The notes: generated by a model not told the origin, from the sequence alone. DNA of 64,000 nt from Paramecium sonneborni (GCA_905182985.1 CAJJDN010000048.1:299061-363060); one strand, 5' to 3'; counted from the first letter of the stretch, positions 1 through 13,824 are shown. Program-made: numbers and translations.

Positions 1-15
1 TAAAATATTAATTAT

Positions 16-1127
<1,112 letters not shown>

Positions 1128-1280
1128 ATTAACAAATGTTAAAATATTATTAATTAGAATTTGTTCTCTTTCTAATTTATTCCTTCCTTTGATTTATTGA
1201 ATATATCAATAATTAATAATAATTAATAAAAGACCCAAATGCTATTTTTGTTGTAATAACTTGATTAGGTATATTATTAA

Positions 1281-2369
1281 TCATCTTCCAGACCAAGAAG
1301 CGACTTATTTCTTGAACATAATAATAACTTATTCTAAAATGGCATTTTCTTCATCTCTTTTAGCTTTGGCTTCAGCATAATCAGCTCTCTTATTTTCTAA
1401 ATCAGTTTGAGCTTAATCAAGAGCATCTTAGGATTCTTATAAAATGATTTTAGATTTGGCTTATTAAGCCAAAGCTGCTTAGATTTACTAATAATAAATA
1501 TATAATATTAATTACAGTAGCTAATCTATCAGCATAAACTTGTTTTCTTTCATATTCAACCTTCAAATTTTAAACTTCAGCTTCACTCAATGAAACCCAT
1601 CCAGCTAATTCCCATGAGGCATTAATTTCATTTACTTCTAAAGCTTCAAGAGAGGCTTATAAGTTTGATTCAAGTGATTCAAGTACTCCAAGAACTCTTT
1701 CAGCTAATGTTGCACCTCTACTTACTCCTTCCTCTTATTTATTTTAAGCTAAATTCAAAAAGGTCTTAACTTCATGTTCATTAAATAGATTGCTATAACC
1801 TTTAAGTTTCTCTGCTACACTTTAAGCTTTCTCTTGAACTAATTCAAATGAATCACCATTTATTATATAACCAGCAACATCTTGCTTTAATAATCTAACA
1901 ACTTCAAGAGCTTCTCTGTTTTGCTTTATTGATCTCACAAACAATTAATTACTAAGACACTATTCATCAAGAAGAACTTCAATCTTTCTATTAATTTCAT
2001 CTTATCTTTATTCATTCCAAGCAAGATAATTCTTTGTGTCTTATAATTCTTATTCAAATTATGCTCTGTTTTCTATTGATTATTAGAAAAGCTTTTAGTT
2101 GAGTGATTTTATTTTTGTGAATTATTCAATTGTTCTATATTTATTAATTAATATTACTATGCACCAATCCATTCATCTGTTTCATTCTTTTAATCAGCTG
2201 CAAATTAAGCATCTTTATTTGATTGCACAAGATCATTCAATAAACCAAAAACTGTGTCTATTGCATCCATTGCCTTTGTTCCTGTTTAAAGAAAGGCCAT
2301 TATTTAATCATGTGTTGATGTTGCAGAAGCTATGCTCACTAACAAAATTATTGCAAGAGTTGCTTTCAT
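1281..2369 (-). CDS. trichocyst matrix protein
   Basis: Secretory protein of the trichocyst core, the crystalline cargo of Paramecium defensive dense-core granules. It is 345 aa after removing introns 1488-1515 and 2135-2157. It begins with a hydrophobic signal peptide (MKATLAIILLVSIASA), followed by the typical TMP start with a T.THDQIMAFLQTG-like segment. The rest is long amphipathic helix rich in E, Q, L and A, with few cysteines, ending in ASWSGR before TGA. TMPs are made as about 40-45 kDa precursors cleaved into two mature chains; a propeptide lies after the signal peptide, but the cleavage point was not determined. Paramecium has a large multigene TMP family, so the exact member cannot be named. 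The 5' part (1974-2369) recurs at 3307-3702 because of the assembly overlap. It lies upstream of the amylase gene on the same strand; both products are secretory. Confidence 0.85.
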
Positions 2370-3158
2370 TTATTTATATTATTATCAACCATAAATGCTT
2401 CTAAAAATATTTAATTTCTCAAAAAACGGTTAATAATGTATGATCATCATTTTACAATTAACTTTATATCATAATCATCTGAACATATAGATCATCTAAT
2501 TCTTATTAATACTCCTCATTTCACTAATCCTTATCCTAAATAATCACTTTCTTTCTAATTCTTCACATTATTTTTCTAAAATATTTTAAACTTATAATTA
2601 ATTTCATTAATTATCACCTAAATTCCTATTACAAAAACTACTAAAGTATGTTAAATTATTTATAAAACTCAGAAATTTATTATATTTTCAAGAATTTTTT
2701 CAATTTTTGCAAAACTACACCCGTCCCTCCATTTAAATATTTTCAATAATACCTTTTGATAACTTATATAAAAATTAATTAATAATGTTGATTAGAAAAC
2801 GAAGAATTTAATTTACTAATAAAAATGAATATTAAGAAAAACTATAATATTTACATCTGTTTTGATAATATAATTAAAGTAATATTTAAAATCTTTGCTA
2901 ATAGGATATTAAATTTATTAATAGTTTAGTAAATAGAAGTAAAAAGGAAAAAAGATTTTTATATTTTTTAGATTAGAATATTGTTAATTATATAAGACAT
3001 GATAATGATAATGATAGTAAGAACACAAATATGTTTGTAGATAATGAATATACAAGATATATGTGTTCTTTTGAAGATAAAATTAATGTGATTATTTTTA
3101 AATGTCAGTAGTGGATGAGAAATGAAATGATGTTCAATTATTTTTAATTTATATTGAA
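2370..3158. other. intergenic, no gene seen
   Basis: About 790 bp of very AT-rich DNA between the trichocyst start and the amylase stop (left copy). Short ORFs here lack composition or motifs suggesting coding. It must include the trichocyst promoter. The same DNA recurs at 3703-4491. Confidence 0.6.
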
Positions 3159-3271
3159 TCATTTAGGAATGAATATTTTAACCTCTCCATAATTTAAATA
3201 TAAAGGAAAAGCACCATTGGCAACTTTCACACAATCAGTAGCATAAAAGATATTACAAAGGGTTGTTCCTA
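3159..3271 (-). pseudogene. false partial copy: 3' end of alpha-amylase
   Basis: The last codons of the amylase gene, up to the TGA, truncated by the N gap. The complete gene is at 4492-6026. This is an assembly fragment rather than a biological pseudogene; it breaks exactly at the end of the duplicated block. Confidence 0.9.
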
Positions 3272-3306
3272 NNNNNNNNNNNNNNNNNNNNNNNNNNNNN
3301 NNNNNN
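3272..3306. other. assembly gap (35 N)
   Basis: Run of undetermined bases between the two copies of overlap duplicate 1. Because the flanks repeat, the true gap is probably negative, that is, an overlap. Confidence 0.95.
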
Positions 3307-3702
3307 GAACTTCAATCTTTCTATTAATTTCATCTTATCTTTATTCATTCCAAGCAAGATAATTCTTTGTGTCTTATAATTCTTATTCAAATTATGCTCT
3401 GTTTTCTATTGATTATTAGAAAAGCTTTTAGTTGAGTGATTTTATTTTTGTGAATTATTCAATTGTTCTATATTTATTAATTAATATTACTATGCACCAA
3501 TCCATTCATCTGTTTCATTCTTTTAATCAGCTGCAAATTAAGCATCTTTATTTGATTGCACAAGATCATTCAATAAACCAAAAACTGTGTCTATTGCATC
3601 CATTGCCTTTGTTCCTGTTTAAAGAAAGGCCATTATTTAATCATGTGTTGATGTTGCAGAAGCTATGCTCACTAACAAAATTATTGCAAGAGTTGCTTTC
3701 AT
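3307..3702 (-). pseudogene. false partial copy: 5' part of trichocyst matrix protein
   Basis: N-terminal portion of the trichocyst gene, including ATG at 3702, signal peptide and first intron (3468-3490), cut by the N gap. It matches 1974-2369 by eye and is best explained by the unmerged contig overlap, not by a second family member; real TMP paralogues would show differences. Confidence 0.9.
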
Positions 3703-4604
3703 TTATTTATATTATTATCAACCATAAATGCTTCTAAAAATATTTAATTTCTCAAAAAACGGTTAATAATGTATGATCATCATTTTACAATTAACTTTAT
3801 ATCATAATCATCTGAACATATAGATCATCTAATTCTTATTAATACTCCTCATTTCACTAATCCTTATCCTAAATAATCACTTTCTTTCTAATTCTTCACA
3901 TTATTTTTCTAAAATATTTTAAACTTATAATTAATTTCATTAATTATCACCTAAATTCCTATTACAAAAACTACTAAAGTATGTTAAATTATTTATAAAA
4001 CTCAGAAATTTATTATATTTTCAAGAATTTTTTCAATTTTTGCAAAACTACACCCGTCCCTCCATTTAAATATTTTCAATAATACCTTTTGATAACTTAT
4101 ATAAAAATTAATTAATAATGTTGATTAGAAAACGAAGAATTTAATTTACTAATAAAAATGAATATTAAGAAAAACTATAATATTTACATCTGTTTTGATA
4201 ATATAATTAAAGTAATATTTAAAATCTTTGCTAATAGGATATTAAATTTATTAATAGTTTAGTAAATAGAAGTAAAAAGGAAAAAAGATTTTTATATTTT
4301 TTAGATTAGAATATTGTTAATTATATAAGACATGATAATGATAATGATAGTAAGAACACAAATATGTTTGTAGATAATGAATATACAAGATATATGTGTT
4401 CTTTTGAAGATAAAATTAATGTGATTATTTTTAAATGTCAGTAGTGGATGAGAAATGAAATGATGTTCAATTATTTTTAATTTATATTGAATCATTTAGG
4501 AATGAATATTTTAACCTCTCCATAATTTAAATATAAAGGAAAAGCACCATTGGCAACTTTCACACAATCAGTAGCATAAAAGATATTACAAAGGGTTGTT
4601 CCTA
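3307..4604. repeat. contig-overlap duplicate 1, right copy
   Basis: Copy of 1974-3271 at an offset of 1,333 bp. It starts directly after the N run inside the trichocyst coding sequence and ends inside the last intron of the amylase gene, after which unique sequence continues. Confidence 0.95.
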
Positions 4605-6026
4605 GAATAAAAATGATAGATACCTTCAGCATAAGGATGATAAGTAATACTTTTAGTAACTTACTTATCATATTTATTAGAAAAGGCTGCAAATAAAGTT
4701 CCTCTGGTAAATGCATAGATATCAGCATCAGCATATCTTTGTATTTAATCTTAGGAACCTGCTTTTGTAGTTTTTCTGGCTTCATTAATAGTTTTAATAA
4801 ACTTATACATTTCAGATGTTCTATAATATATATATATATTACTAATCTAAATGATTCCATAAAACTTCTCTATTATTTGGGTCATTACCACCAGCATAAA
4901 ATTATTCAGATCCATAATAGATCATAGGGATACCAATAGATGTTAAAGTAAATGCAGTGATAGCTTTAAATTATAATTTTTTAAGTGCAGTAACAGTGAA
5001 ATTAGAATTTTCTCCATAGAACTCAAAATCTTCAGGAATATAACCATTAACAGCATCATTTAAAAATCTAGCATTATCATGATTATCATTAAAATTGCCC
5101 ATATAAGGAAGATTAGCTTTACCAAATGAATTAGCCATATTGTTAAAGAAGGATTCAAATGTGTTCATTCCTTTATTATGTAAGAATACATCTCTTAATG
5201 TGTAAAACAATGGATAATTGAGTAATCCATTAATAGGACCAAGGAATTACTTTAAGAAACCCATATCTCCATCAAAGACTTCTCCAACTGAATAAACACC
5301 AGCCGAATTAGTAAATTTAGTCCAAAAATCAGTTTTGACCATCATAACAGTATCAATTCTAATACCATCAAATTAATATTCAGTTATTAACCATTTAATC
5401 CATTTTATTAATTCATTTGAAACAAAAGTGTTATCTTAATTTAAATCTGCTAAACCTGCCAATCTACATCTTTAAATGTTTGCTAAATTGTGTGTATTGA
5501 AATCATTATCACTTATAATACAATAATCATGATAATGAGAAGATTGATTGAATGGATAATTTTATGAATAATCTTGGTTTGTATTACCCATCTAATATTA
5601 TTATACTAATTTACATGATTAGCAACTACATCAACCATTACCCATACACCTTTGTTATGACAAGCAGTCACCAAGTTTTTTAAATCTTATGCACTTCCAA
5701 AATTTTTATTGACGTCATACATATTTCTATACCAATATCCATGATAACCACCATCATAATTATCATTCACAGGTGAAATCCAAATAGCATCAAATCCCAT
5801 ATCTAAATATATTATTATATTGTTTACTTGTGATATAATCTAAATTGTTGATTATTCCTTTGTAATCTCCACCACAATATTTACTCAAATTGCATGAACT
5901 AGATTTACCTGTACTTGTTGCAAAACGATCAGTCAACAATTAATAAACTGTTCTAGATTTCCATTCATCTTTCGTTCTGCCCAAAATCTATAATATAGAA
6001 AATGAAAGTATTAGATATTTAATCAT
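4492..6026 (-). CDS. secreted alpha-amylase (GH13)
   Basis: Glycoside hydrolase family 13 enzyme cleaving alpha-1,4-glucan bonds in starch or glycogen. It is 480 aa after introns 4602-4623, 4821-4842, 5592-5614 and 5803-5827. The start at 6026 gives a hydrophobic signal peptide (MIKYLILSFSILQ), so the enzyme enters the secretory pathway, probably to food vacuoles or outside. The barrel motifs are clear: VVANH near 130, GIRID with the nucleophile D209, VGEVFDGD with the acid E233, and FNDNHD with the third acid D301. FDAIWISP near 71 and a C-terminal beta domain ending KIFIPK also fit, and length is normal for eukaryotic amylases. The 3' end is falsely duplicated at 3159-3271. Its start lies only 28 bp downstream of the stop of the neighbouring coiled-coil gene on the same strand, so promoter space is tiny. 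Confidence 0.92.
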
Positions 6027-6054
6027 TAATAAATTTAATTTTATATTTCATGTC

Positions 6055-8469
6055 TCATTATAATAATACCTATCTCAAATAATCAATTAATTGCTTTTCA
6101 TAAAAATTTATTATTATTTTATTGATTTCCTTTATTTCAAGTCCTAATTAAGATTACTCTAATTTAAATTAATTAAATTGAAGAGGACTTTACAGTAATT
6201 CATTGCATTCTTTATTAAATTCTTATTATATTTTTAATATTGAGTCTTTTGCATTAAAATATTTTCCAAATCTATCTAACCTGTTTTATTAAAACATAGA
6301 TTCAACACCTCTTCTTAAATCGTCTAATGATTCATAATCTATTTAACCCTTTTATTCAAAAAATTCTTTTAGTTCTTATTTTCTATTATCTATAATTCCA
6401 CCATCTATTTCTACATATTTTTATAATTCTTTAAGACACTATATATCTTCTTTTCTAATCTCAAGAAATAATGAGGCAAAATCTTGAATAACATCATCCT
6501 CTTTCATTTATTCATAACTATTATTAAATATTCTTTCTATAAATTAAAAAGGTATCTACATTACCTTACACAATTCTTATGCTTTAATTTTTTCTTCATT
6601 AAATTTTAATTCCCTCAACCTTTTTCCTTAAGTCTCTAGATATATACCACACTCTTTAATTAATGAGTCTTAAAATTAATTCCATGTATTATTTTCATAT
6701 AGCGAAAGCTATTATTAATCATAATCTTAATTTTTTAGAAAGTTAAAAATGTTAACTTTTTCATAATTTAAAAATTAAAGTTTTACAGCAACTTTTTATT
6801 TTTTTTAGTTCTCAATTTTTTTTTCTAATGCTTATTTCCTTTATCTTTCTACCAAAAACTTTTTCTTATATTTCTTAAATGAAGTGGATTTATCAATACT
6901 TAAAAGAGGACAAAATTTATTTGTCTGCTATAATGATTCTAAAAAAAATTATCCATCAAAACCCAGGTCTTGACAATTTTCAAAATTTTATTAAAATAGT
7001 TATTTTAAGTAATCTTATTAATCAGAATTAGTAAAATCAATAGTCATTTACGTTTAAGGACGCAAAATTTAAATGATTATATTGATTCTGGTACAATAAT
7101 CCATAATAATATCAACTTATTAAATAATTAAGGGATTATTTCTTAACTATATTAAGTACATTTACTTATTTCCTTCGTATATCTTACCTAATTCTGTTTT
7201 TAACTCAGGAAAATTTTAATTTTGAAATTTATCTAAAACATATTTGTCTATTTGGTTTATTTTGTTATTTAAAATTTATTCAATTAATTCTTCCATTTTA
7301 TCATTATCTATAATACTTTAAATGAGACTTTAAAATTGACGGTTAAATGGAATCTTTATTGAAATAGCTTTAGAATAATTGTTAAAAATTTCTTTTATTT
7401 TATTATCAAATTCATCATTATTTTAAGGTATTTCATTTTCGAAAACCCAAAATTTTATTTTTAATTAATTTATTAATTCTTCTTTAAATTTCAGAAATTT
7501 CAAATCTATTTATGCATTATTAGTTTGAAAGGCCTTTTAAAAAAGATCAAAAGAATTTAATTCTTCGTTAATTTATACTTAGATATATTCTTCTTAATTC
7601 TTTTCTGTCAGAAATTTATTTTAAATATTTTTATTTTATATATTTTATTCTGATATAAACAACTAAGTTAGGAAATAATTATTTAATTATAAATCGCCAA
7701 TAATACTCTATTGTATCTGAAAATGTTCTAACGCTGATTAATTTTTAACTTAAAAATAAACAGATTTCAAAGTGTTAAAATCAGCTTCAATCAATAAATC
7801 ATAGACAGAAATTTTATATAGAGAGCTTTTTACGTTTTTTATGGATTGAAAAATTTCGTTAAAATACCCCTCGGATAATTATTCATAGTCTTTTTTAGGG
7901 TTTGTAAAATATAATTTGAAAAAATATCTTTTCTGAATATAACTATCTAAATTCGGCTAGGAATATTTGGATTAGATTAGTTGAAGCTATTATTGTTAAA
8001 TATTTAAAGCTGTATCAATAACAACATTCAATTCTTTACCATTAAAATCAATATATTAAGAAAGTTTAGGTAACAATTCATCAAATTATTTTTCCAAACT
8101 CTTTAATTTGGTATCAACTTAATATTTGGTAATTATTTATCGTTTATTTCCTTCTTTATTTATAAAACAAATGGGTAAAATGGTTGATGTATTCTTGCTT
8201 GCTTAAATTTAAAAAAAATCTTAAAACAGAGACTTTAATTCAATGTACCCTGAAATGTTTAATTTATCTTTTAATTACCCAGATTCCCATAATAAAATCA
8301 AATCACTAATCATAATTTATGATTGATAATAGTTAAGTTAATACACATATTTTTTAACCATTTCTTTAAAAACCAAAGTACTATTTACATATTCCGATTG
8401 CTCACTATCAAAAATTATTTTAAAATATGGCTTTTGTTCATTTTGTTGCGTATTAGAGTTTTTGGACAT
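6055..8469 (-). CDS. large coiled-coil-rich protein, function unknown
   Basis: Single open frame of 804 codons without introns (length divisible by 3), starting MSKNSNTQQN and ending at TGA 6055-6057. The product is rich in K, N, Q, E, L and I, with long predicted helical, probably coiled-coil, stretches, notably around residues 555-630 where K/E/Q runs are dense. I recognise no catalytic motif, signal peptide or membrane segment. Many Paramecium proteins of this composition are cytoskeletal or basal-body associated, but nothing here shows that. It lies directly upstream of the amylase gene on the same strand with 28 bp between them, and the two are probably unrelated. Confidence 0.7.
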
Positions 8470-11010
8470 CTTGAATTAATAGAAATTAGTTTATTTTTAT
8501 ATAATTGATTAATAAAATAGTTAAACTTATAATATAAATTATTTTCATTATCTATTAATCTTAATTTTATCATGATATAATTATTAGTCTGAATTTTATC
8601 ATGATATAATAAGAAAAATAATTTAAAAAGAAATGTTATGGGTTTTTTTCTATCTTAGTTTATCTCAGTTAAATAATATATTTCATGTTATATGTATGTA
8701 TGATTCTATAATCATAAGAATTTCATGCTAACGAATAATAATTGCTAATTTTCAATGGAAATATTAATATAATTGATTAAGCAGCTAAATAGATTTAAAA
8801 TGTATTAGAAATCCATTTAGGTAGATCATTATCAAAATGCTATTTTTTGAATAACATGTTCTATTTAAATCTAATTTAGATGCTGTCCCATTCTGTTTAA
8901 GCGAATTAACAAAGGAAAGTAAACAATAAATAATAGTAAATTTATCTGAAACTTTTATCAGTTGGTGAGAAATTAGTAATTAGCAATCCACTTTATAAGG
9001 TTGTTAAAAAATTAAAAGAAATGGTTTACAAAATTATATTGAAATTTCAAATGTATAATTATAAACAAATATTTTTCTAATTAGGTCAAATACTAAAACA
9101 TCAAAAAAAAAATAAAAATTCAATATTCTTTAGTTAAAGCATAATTCAAACTTATATAAAAAGATAGAATATAGAATAATTGCTACTAATTAAAAACCCA
9201 TTTAAAATGAGGCTATAAAAGCATTAATAAATCTAATTGCAGTAAAACACCTAAAAGTCCTTTAAAGAAATCCTCTTTATCTATAATGATTCTTAATTCA
9301 TTAAATTTTAAGTAATAAAAAAATAGAATATAAATGAATATATAACAAGAGTATAATTTTACAATGATTATTTTGGAAATTTTAAACTTCCTCTTATCAT
9401 TAATTTCATTCAAAACTAAATTCATCATAATTACTAATTACCTCCTTTGTTTGAAAACTTTGTGTAATTAAAATTTTGAACTTTTTTTTAAAGTAAATTT
9501 TTAGATATTTTATCCAATTTATTATAATAGCAATTAAGCAAGTATGATAATATTTTAAAATTGTTCATTCCATTTGTCAAAAATAAAAAAAAAATTACCT
9601 AATAATAATTTAATCATTAAAAAATTATTTGTAGGCTCATTCAATTGAAAATAATATCTGTATTGAATAATATTTAAGATTTTTTATAAGTTACCATAAT
9701 AACTTAATAGGAATTTTGATTTATTATAATTAAGCTATTTTTTACTGATATGAATTTATTGGTTACTTCTATGAATTTAAATCAATAAGATTTTCTTAAC
9801 TATTTTTAGATAATTTAATCTAGAAATATTTAATTATATTGATAAAAATATATTTTTATGATGTAAAATATGAATCAATTATTTTAGAATTAGTTCATAG
9901 GATGAAATAGATTTTTTAAATTTATATATATATAAAAATAATAGCTTAAAAAATAGGATCAGCAAACACTAAAGAAAGAGAAAAGGTAACATTTGATAAT
10001 GTATGATTTGTATTTCTTAATTAATTTATATATATATGCTGCTCATAATATATGCTTCAAAAAAACACTGCTTTACGAATTTATCATTGAATGATTATTC
10101 AGAGCTATTGAGAAGATTATAAAAATAAATAGAAATACTTACGAGTTGCCCAACTTGTTGTAAGCGCTGACACCATCATTCAATTTAATTTTTTTTTAGA
10201 TTGTGGTTCTTATTATTGATTATATCACAATGTTCAGTGCTTTCATCTTAGATTTAGATGAGTTAGTAATAAACAATATTATTAAAATTGGAAGAATGAT
10301 TCAGTTTATTATGAGATATACTTTGAGTTTTCTAAAATTCGTCAACCATAGATTGACAATTTTATTTTTCCTAAAGTTTATTATTTGGTTTCCTAATTCA
10401 GTATGCTATATATTGTAATAACTCACTTGAAGATAATCTCCTATATATTCCTTGCAAACATTACAGAAAATGTTGGTTGCCTTGGTTTGGGTATACTAAT
10501 AATATACTAGATTCCTATTTTTTCTTTAACTTCTGCTTCTGCAAGTTTCTTTTCATATTGATTTCTATAATGGCTACTATTGGATAAATGGATTGTGTAG
10601 ATTGCTTAGAATATTTAAATTTTTAGTACTTGATCTATTTATAGAATAAAACCATGTTAGGTAGGATCATTATCTTTGTTAAATATTGGAATGGTATTTA
10701 ACATGCATGGTAAAGTTTTGAATATATATTTATTTAAAATTTAATGACTATATTAAAGATTATAATCAATTAATATTTTAAGATCATGTCCATTTTTATT
10801 GATTGGTTTGATCATAAATACATTTTATAGATTTAACATTGATTTTAATTACAATTAGTAATTTGATTCTGATAGCATTTTATATATTCTTTTATAATTT
10901 AATTAATGCAATTAAAAATGCAAAAATAATATTTTTTATGATTTGAGTAATAGTTGATGACATATTATTAGGTCTTAAAGATTTGATTCATTTTTTTATA
11001 ATATTTATTT
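8470..11010. other. gene-poor region with decayed ORF pieces
   Basis: About 2.5 kb, unusually long for Paramecium, with no complete gene that I can support. A 19-bp direct repeat occurs at 8563-8581 and 8592-8610. Short stretches look formerly coding on the plus strand: about 8870-9040 (readings such as DAVPFCLSELTKES and SVGEKLVISNPLYKVV in different frames) and 10203-10735 (hydrophobic, membrane-protein-like readings in shifting frames). A 102-codon minus ORF (9120-9428) is low complexity. Frame changes and missing starts suggest pseudogene remnants rather than genes. Confidence 0.45.
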
Positions 11011-11645
11011 ATGAACGATTTCCACAATTATAGAGCAAACAGAATTGTCCAAAAATCTGTAAAATTAAGATCTGCTTAAAAGGTCAATCAATTCAGAGCA
11101 TCATTAAAAAGTATTTTTAATTTCTGACACTTAAGGTAATGAGCCTGTGGATTCGGTTATTTTTAATCATCCAGAATAAAGAGGTATCAGAATTAAGACA
11201 GAGCCACCAAATTACTAAGCTTATAAAGCAACTTCTTAAAATAAAAGATTTAATTAGTTGCTAAATAATGTGGATGAAAGAAGCTTAAAATTGTCCATTC
11301 AGGTGGAATAAAAAAGATATAAAAAGTAACCTGAATTTCCACCATTGAAAGGATTTCTTTAACACAGGTATTAAATTTAATCTTTATTAAAGTCAAGTCC
11401 TTGAATAATCACTCAATACTCCAACTTTTAGAAATAAAAATGGATTATTGAGTAAAACATTAGAAATTGAAAATTAATCAACACTAATTGATTTTTAACT
11501 TAATTCGGTTTGTTTACCAACCTTCGTAGAATCTAAGGAATCAAGTCCAAACAAAGAAAAGAAAAATTTGACTTTTCCTAAATGTATCTTCTTTTGTGAT
11601 GTAAAAAAAGCTAGAAATTTTTTCTAGATTTCGAGCTAAAAATGA
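11011..11645 (+). CDS. small basic protein, function unknown
   Basis: Predicted 194-aa protein beginning MNDFHNYRANRIVQKSVKL, with introns 11111-11135 and 11368-11392, both 25 nt and both ending in AAG rather than TAG. Spliced length divides by 3. It is rich in K, Q, S and N, has no signal peptide or membrane segment, and shows no domain I recognise; a short EPPNYQAYKAT segment and a cysteine pair CIFFCD near the C-terminus are the only notable points. The gene converges with the neighbour at 11675, leaving 29 bp between the two stop codons, typical of compact Paramecium spacing. It could be a cytoskeletal or signalling adaptor, but nothing shows this. Confidence 0.65.
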
Positions 11646-11674
11646 TGATATATAGTCATATATATTTATGTAAA

Positions 11675-12031
11675 TCATTTTAGAATTTAACTGTCTGAGT
11701 CCATTGGGTTATTTAATTAAGATAAATTCTCTGGTAATTAGGATTCTTCTTATCTGATAAAACTATCATCAACTGATTTGCTTTCCCTCTTTTAGTTGTT
11801 GTTGATTTCTTTACTTTCTTATTAATTAAAAGGATTTTAGTGATAGACATTTGCCCAAGAGTGCTCCATCCCTTAATTATATTATGAAGCACCAAATTAA
11901 CTCGTCCCTAATTTTTATAATTATTTATTTTCATCTCTAAATAAATAACAATTGTTAATATACTTTCCAAAATTTGGTGCTTAAGAGTTGCATTCACTAT
12001 TATCCATAGGATTGTTAATCACTGAACTCAT
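11675..12031 (-). CDS. small Q/N/S-rich protein, function unknown
   Basis: Predicted 109-aa hydrophilic protein starting MSSVINNPMDNSECNSQ, with one 27-nt intron at 11937-11963; the spliced length is a multiple of 3. It is rich in Q, N, S and E, likely disordered, without signal peptide or domains. The coding call rests on composition, a canonical intron and the clean TGA; ATG 12031 is the first in frame. It may be a short disordered regulator, but the sequence gives no function. Confidence 0.55.
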
Positions 12032-12331
12032 ACTCTTAAAAGATTATCTATCTTTTTAAATTACATTATTTTTCTAAAGGGAAGCGGCATCTTAACAATA
12101 AAATTATTATTATACAAGAACTTTGATTTTAACTGTTTTTATCTATTGTTTCTTATTAATTTAGGGTTCCTTTGAACCACTAATATTCAAATAAAATGAC
12201 AAATGAAAATGCACTAAAATTGATTGGAGCAAAAAATTAGTAAAATTTAAATGTAAAATGTAAACAAGGGCATTCTTAATCTTTAATTTCTATAGTTTTT
12301 ATAATAGTAAAAATAAATAAAGTGATGTGAA

Positions 12332-12934
12332 TCAAAAAGAAAACAATTAAAATTATACTAATATTTATTATGAGTAAATTTACTTTGAAAATGTTCTTAA
12401 TTCATTTTGAGATTTTTTTTGATTTAAAATTAGAAGATTAAAAAGTGTATTAAAAATCAATTGGAAAGTGTGATTGATTAAATGAAAGAGAAGCAAAACT
12501 GAGAATTATTATTTACATAGCATAGGATCTTCATCTAATAGAATCAAAAAAACAAAAATAAATGATGTGAAACAGTTTACTTATCTATTAGCAATTTCAT
12601 ATGGAAATAGTTTAATAGTAAGAATCTCTATTTCCTAATAAATAATATCAAAACTTAATACTTTTTGAAGTAAAATCAATATATAAGTTTTAACATATAT
12701 GGATAGTTATTAGTTTGTATTATTAAGTTCAATAAAGAATTTTAATGAATACACTAATAAAGTGAAAAATAGAAATAAATTCAAAGTATAAATGAGAAAG
12801 TATTCCAATCTATGAAAATCTGTTTTTACACAAAGTAAAAATATAGCTGCAATAAAATTAAAAGTAAGCATAATGATAGTTAAATAGAGAGTAATTTGTA
12901 AAAAAAAATATTCTTCGTTTATTAAATTATTCAT
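12332..12934 (-). CDS. possible small membrane protein
   Basis: Open frame of 200 codons under the ciliate code, starting MNNLINEEYFFLQ. The first 70 residues contain two strongly hydrophobic stretches (about 14-35 and 48-68) suitable as membrane helices; the remainder is F, L, I, Q and N rich and less convincing. In such AT-rich DNA, with only one stop codon, a frame of this length can arise by chance, so I hold it weakly. It would share a 107-bp divergent promoter with the LysM gene at 13042. Only the first part, or an intron-containing variant, may be real. A competing plus-strand ORF at 12196-12330 is shorter. Confidence 0.35.
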
Positions 12935-13041
12935 GAGTAAAATAATTAGTCCTTATTTGGCATGTTGAAAAAATATATTGATGAGTTTGCTTTATTGCTA
13001 TTTTTCTTCTTCATTTAAATTAATCATTTATTTAATATATA

Positions 13042-13824
13042 ATGAAAGTGGGTGATATTCCAAATGAAGTCTATAATAGAAGATACTAAGTTCATCGTAT
13101 GGTTGAAATGGAAGAGATGAATTTAAAAAATAACGAAGAAGAAAATGAAAAAATGAATGAACCTTTTATTTCTCAAGAGTAATTAAAATAACCAATTAAA
13201 TAAACATAATAAGAAGCTGTAGGATGTTTGGCAAGAATATTTGGAATGTCTAAATCTAAACCATAATAAAAAGAATAGGAATATAAACCAACTGAATTGA
13301 AAGATCATTATGATCTGTATGATGAAAGTTGGTTTGATAATCAGAAGAATACTATATTATAATCTTAAGAAACATCAACTCCTAATGGAAAAAAAGAAAT
13401 AATTCATATTATTTCTCCAGATGATACAATAGAAGGATTAGAATTATAATATGGAGTGCCTGCATGTAGAATACGGACTTTTAATAATTTATAAACTAAT
13501 GATATATTTTACTTAAAGAAATTAATTATTCCAGATCCAATTAGTGATCATAAAAAATAAGAAATGTAAATATACTGTATTTAAATAGTGATATTGAAAA
13601 ATATATGCAAGAATTAAAAATTGGACTTTTCTTAGATCATATTTGTCAACCAGAAGATAAAAATCGAAAAGTTGCTTTGTAATATATAATCTAAATTTAG
13701 TTTTTATTTAGATATGAATAATTGGAATTATTAAAGTGCTGCATAAGAGTATTTGAATGATTATAAATTTGAATTGGAATAAAAGAAAAACTAGAATACG
13801 CCTTCTCCTAAAATTTATTCATGA
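13042..13824 (+). CDS. LysM-domain protein
   Basis: Predicted 245-aa cytosolic protein with introns 13566-13588 and 13679-13700 (spliced length divisible by 3). A single LysM domain at about 118-170 shows the pattern H.ISPDDTIEGLELQYGV, a central N (FNNLQTNDI) and KKLIIPDP, matching the family's GDT..IA..YGV...L...N.I..G..L.IP scheme. LysM folds bind N-acetylglucosamine polymers in secreted proteins, but here there is no signal peptide. The N-terminus is charged (EMEEMNLKNNEEENE), resembling intracellular eukaryotic LysMD-type proteins of unknown role. The C-terminus has a DMNNWNYQSAAQEYLNDY helix. The first intron falls after the LysM domain. Confidence 0.78.

Larger units (their letters stand above)
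1974..3271. repeat. contig-overlap duplicate 1, left copy
   Basis: This 1,298-bp stretch appears again, with no difference that I could see, at 3307-4604, just across a run of 35 N. The copies end exactly at the gap on opposite sides, which is the pattern of two overlapping contig ends that were joined with N instead of merged. It holds the 5' part of the trichocyst gene, about 790 bp of intergenic DNA in which I see no gene, and the 3' end of the amylase gene. Confidence 0.95.

Noticed and set aside
1974..4604. Recent tandem gene duplication of the trichocyst locus
   Set aside because: Copies appear identical, meet exactly at an N run and truncate genes at the gap, as expected for an assembly overlap.
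10203..10735. A K+ channel (BK-like) gene
   Set aside because: Only a loose ATIG pore-like motif and hydrophobic stretches in different frames; no consistent frame or filter GYG. Kept only as a possible pseudogene remnant.
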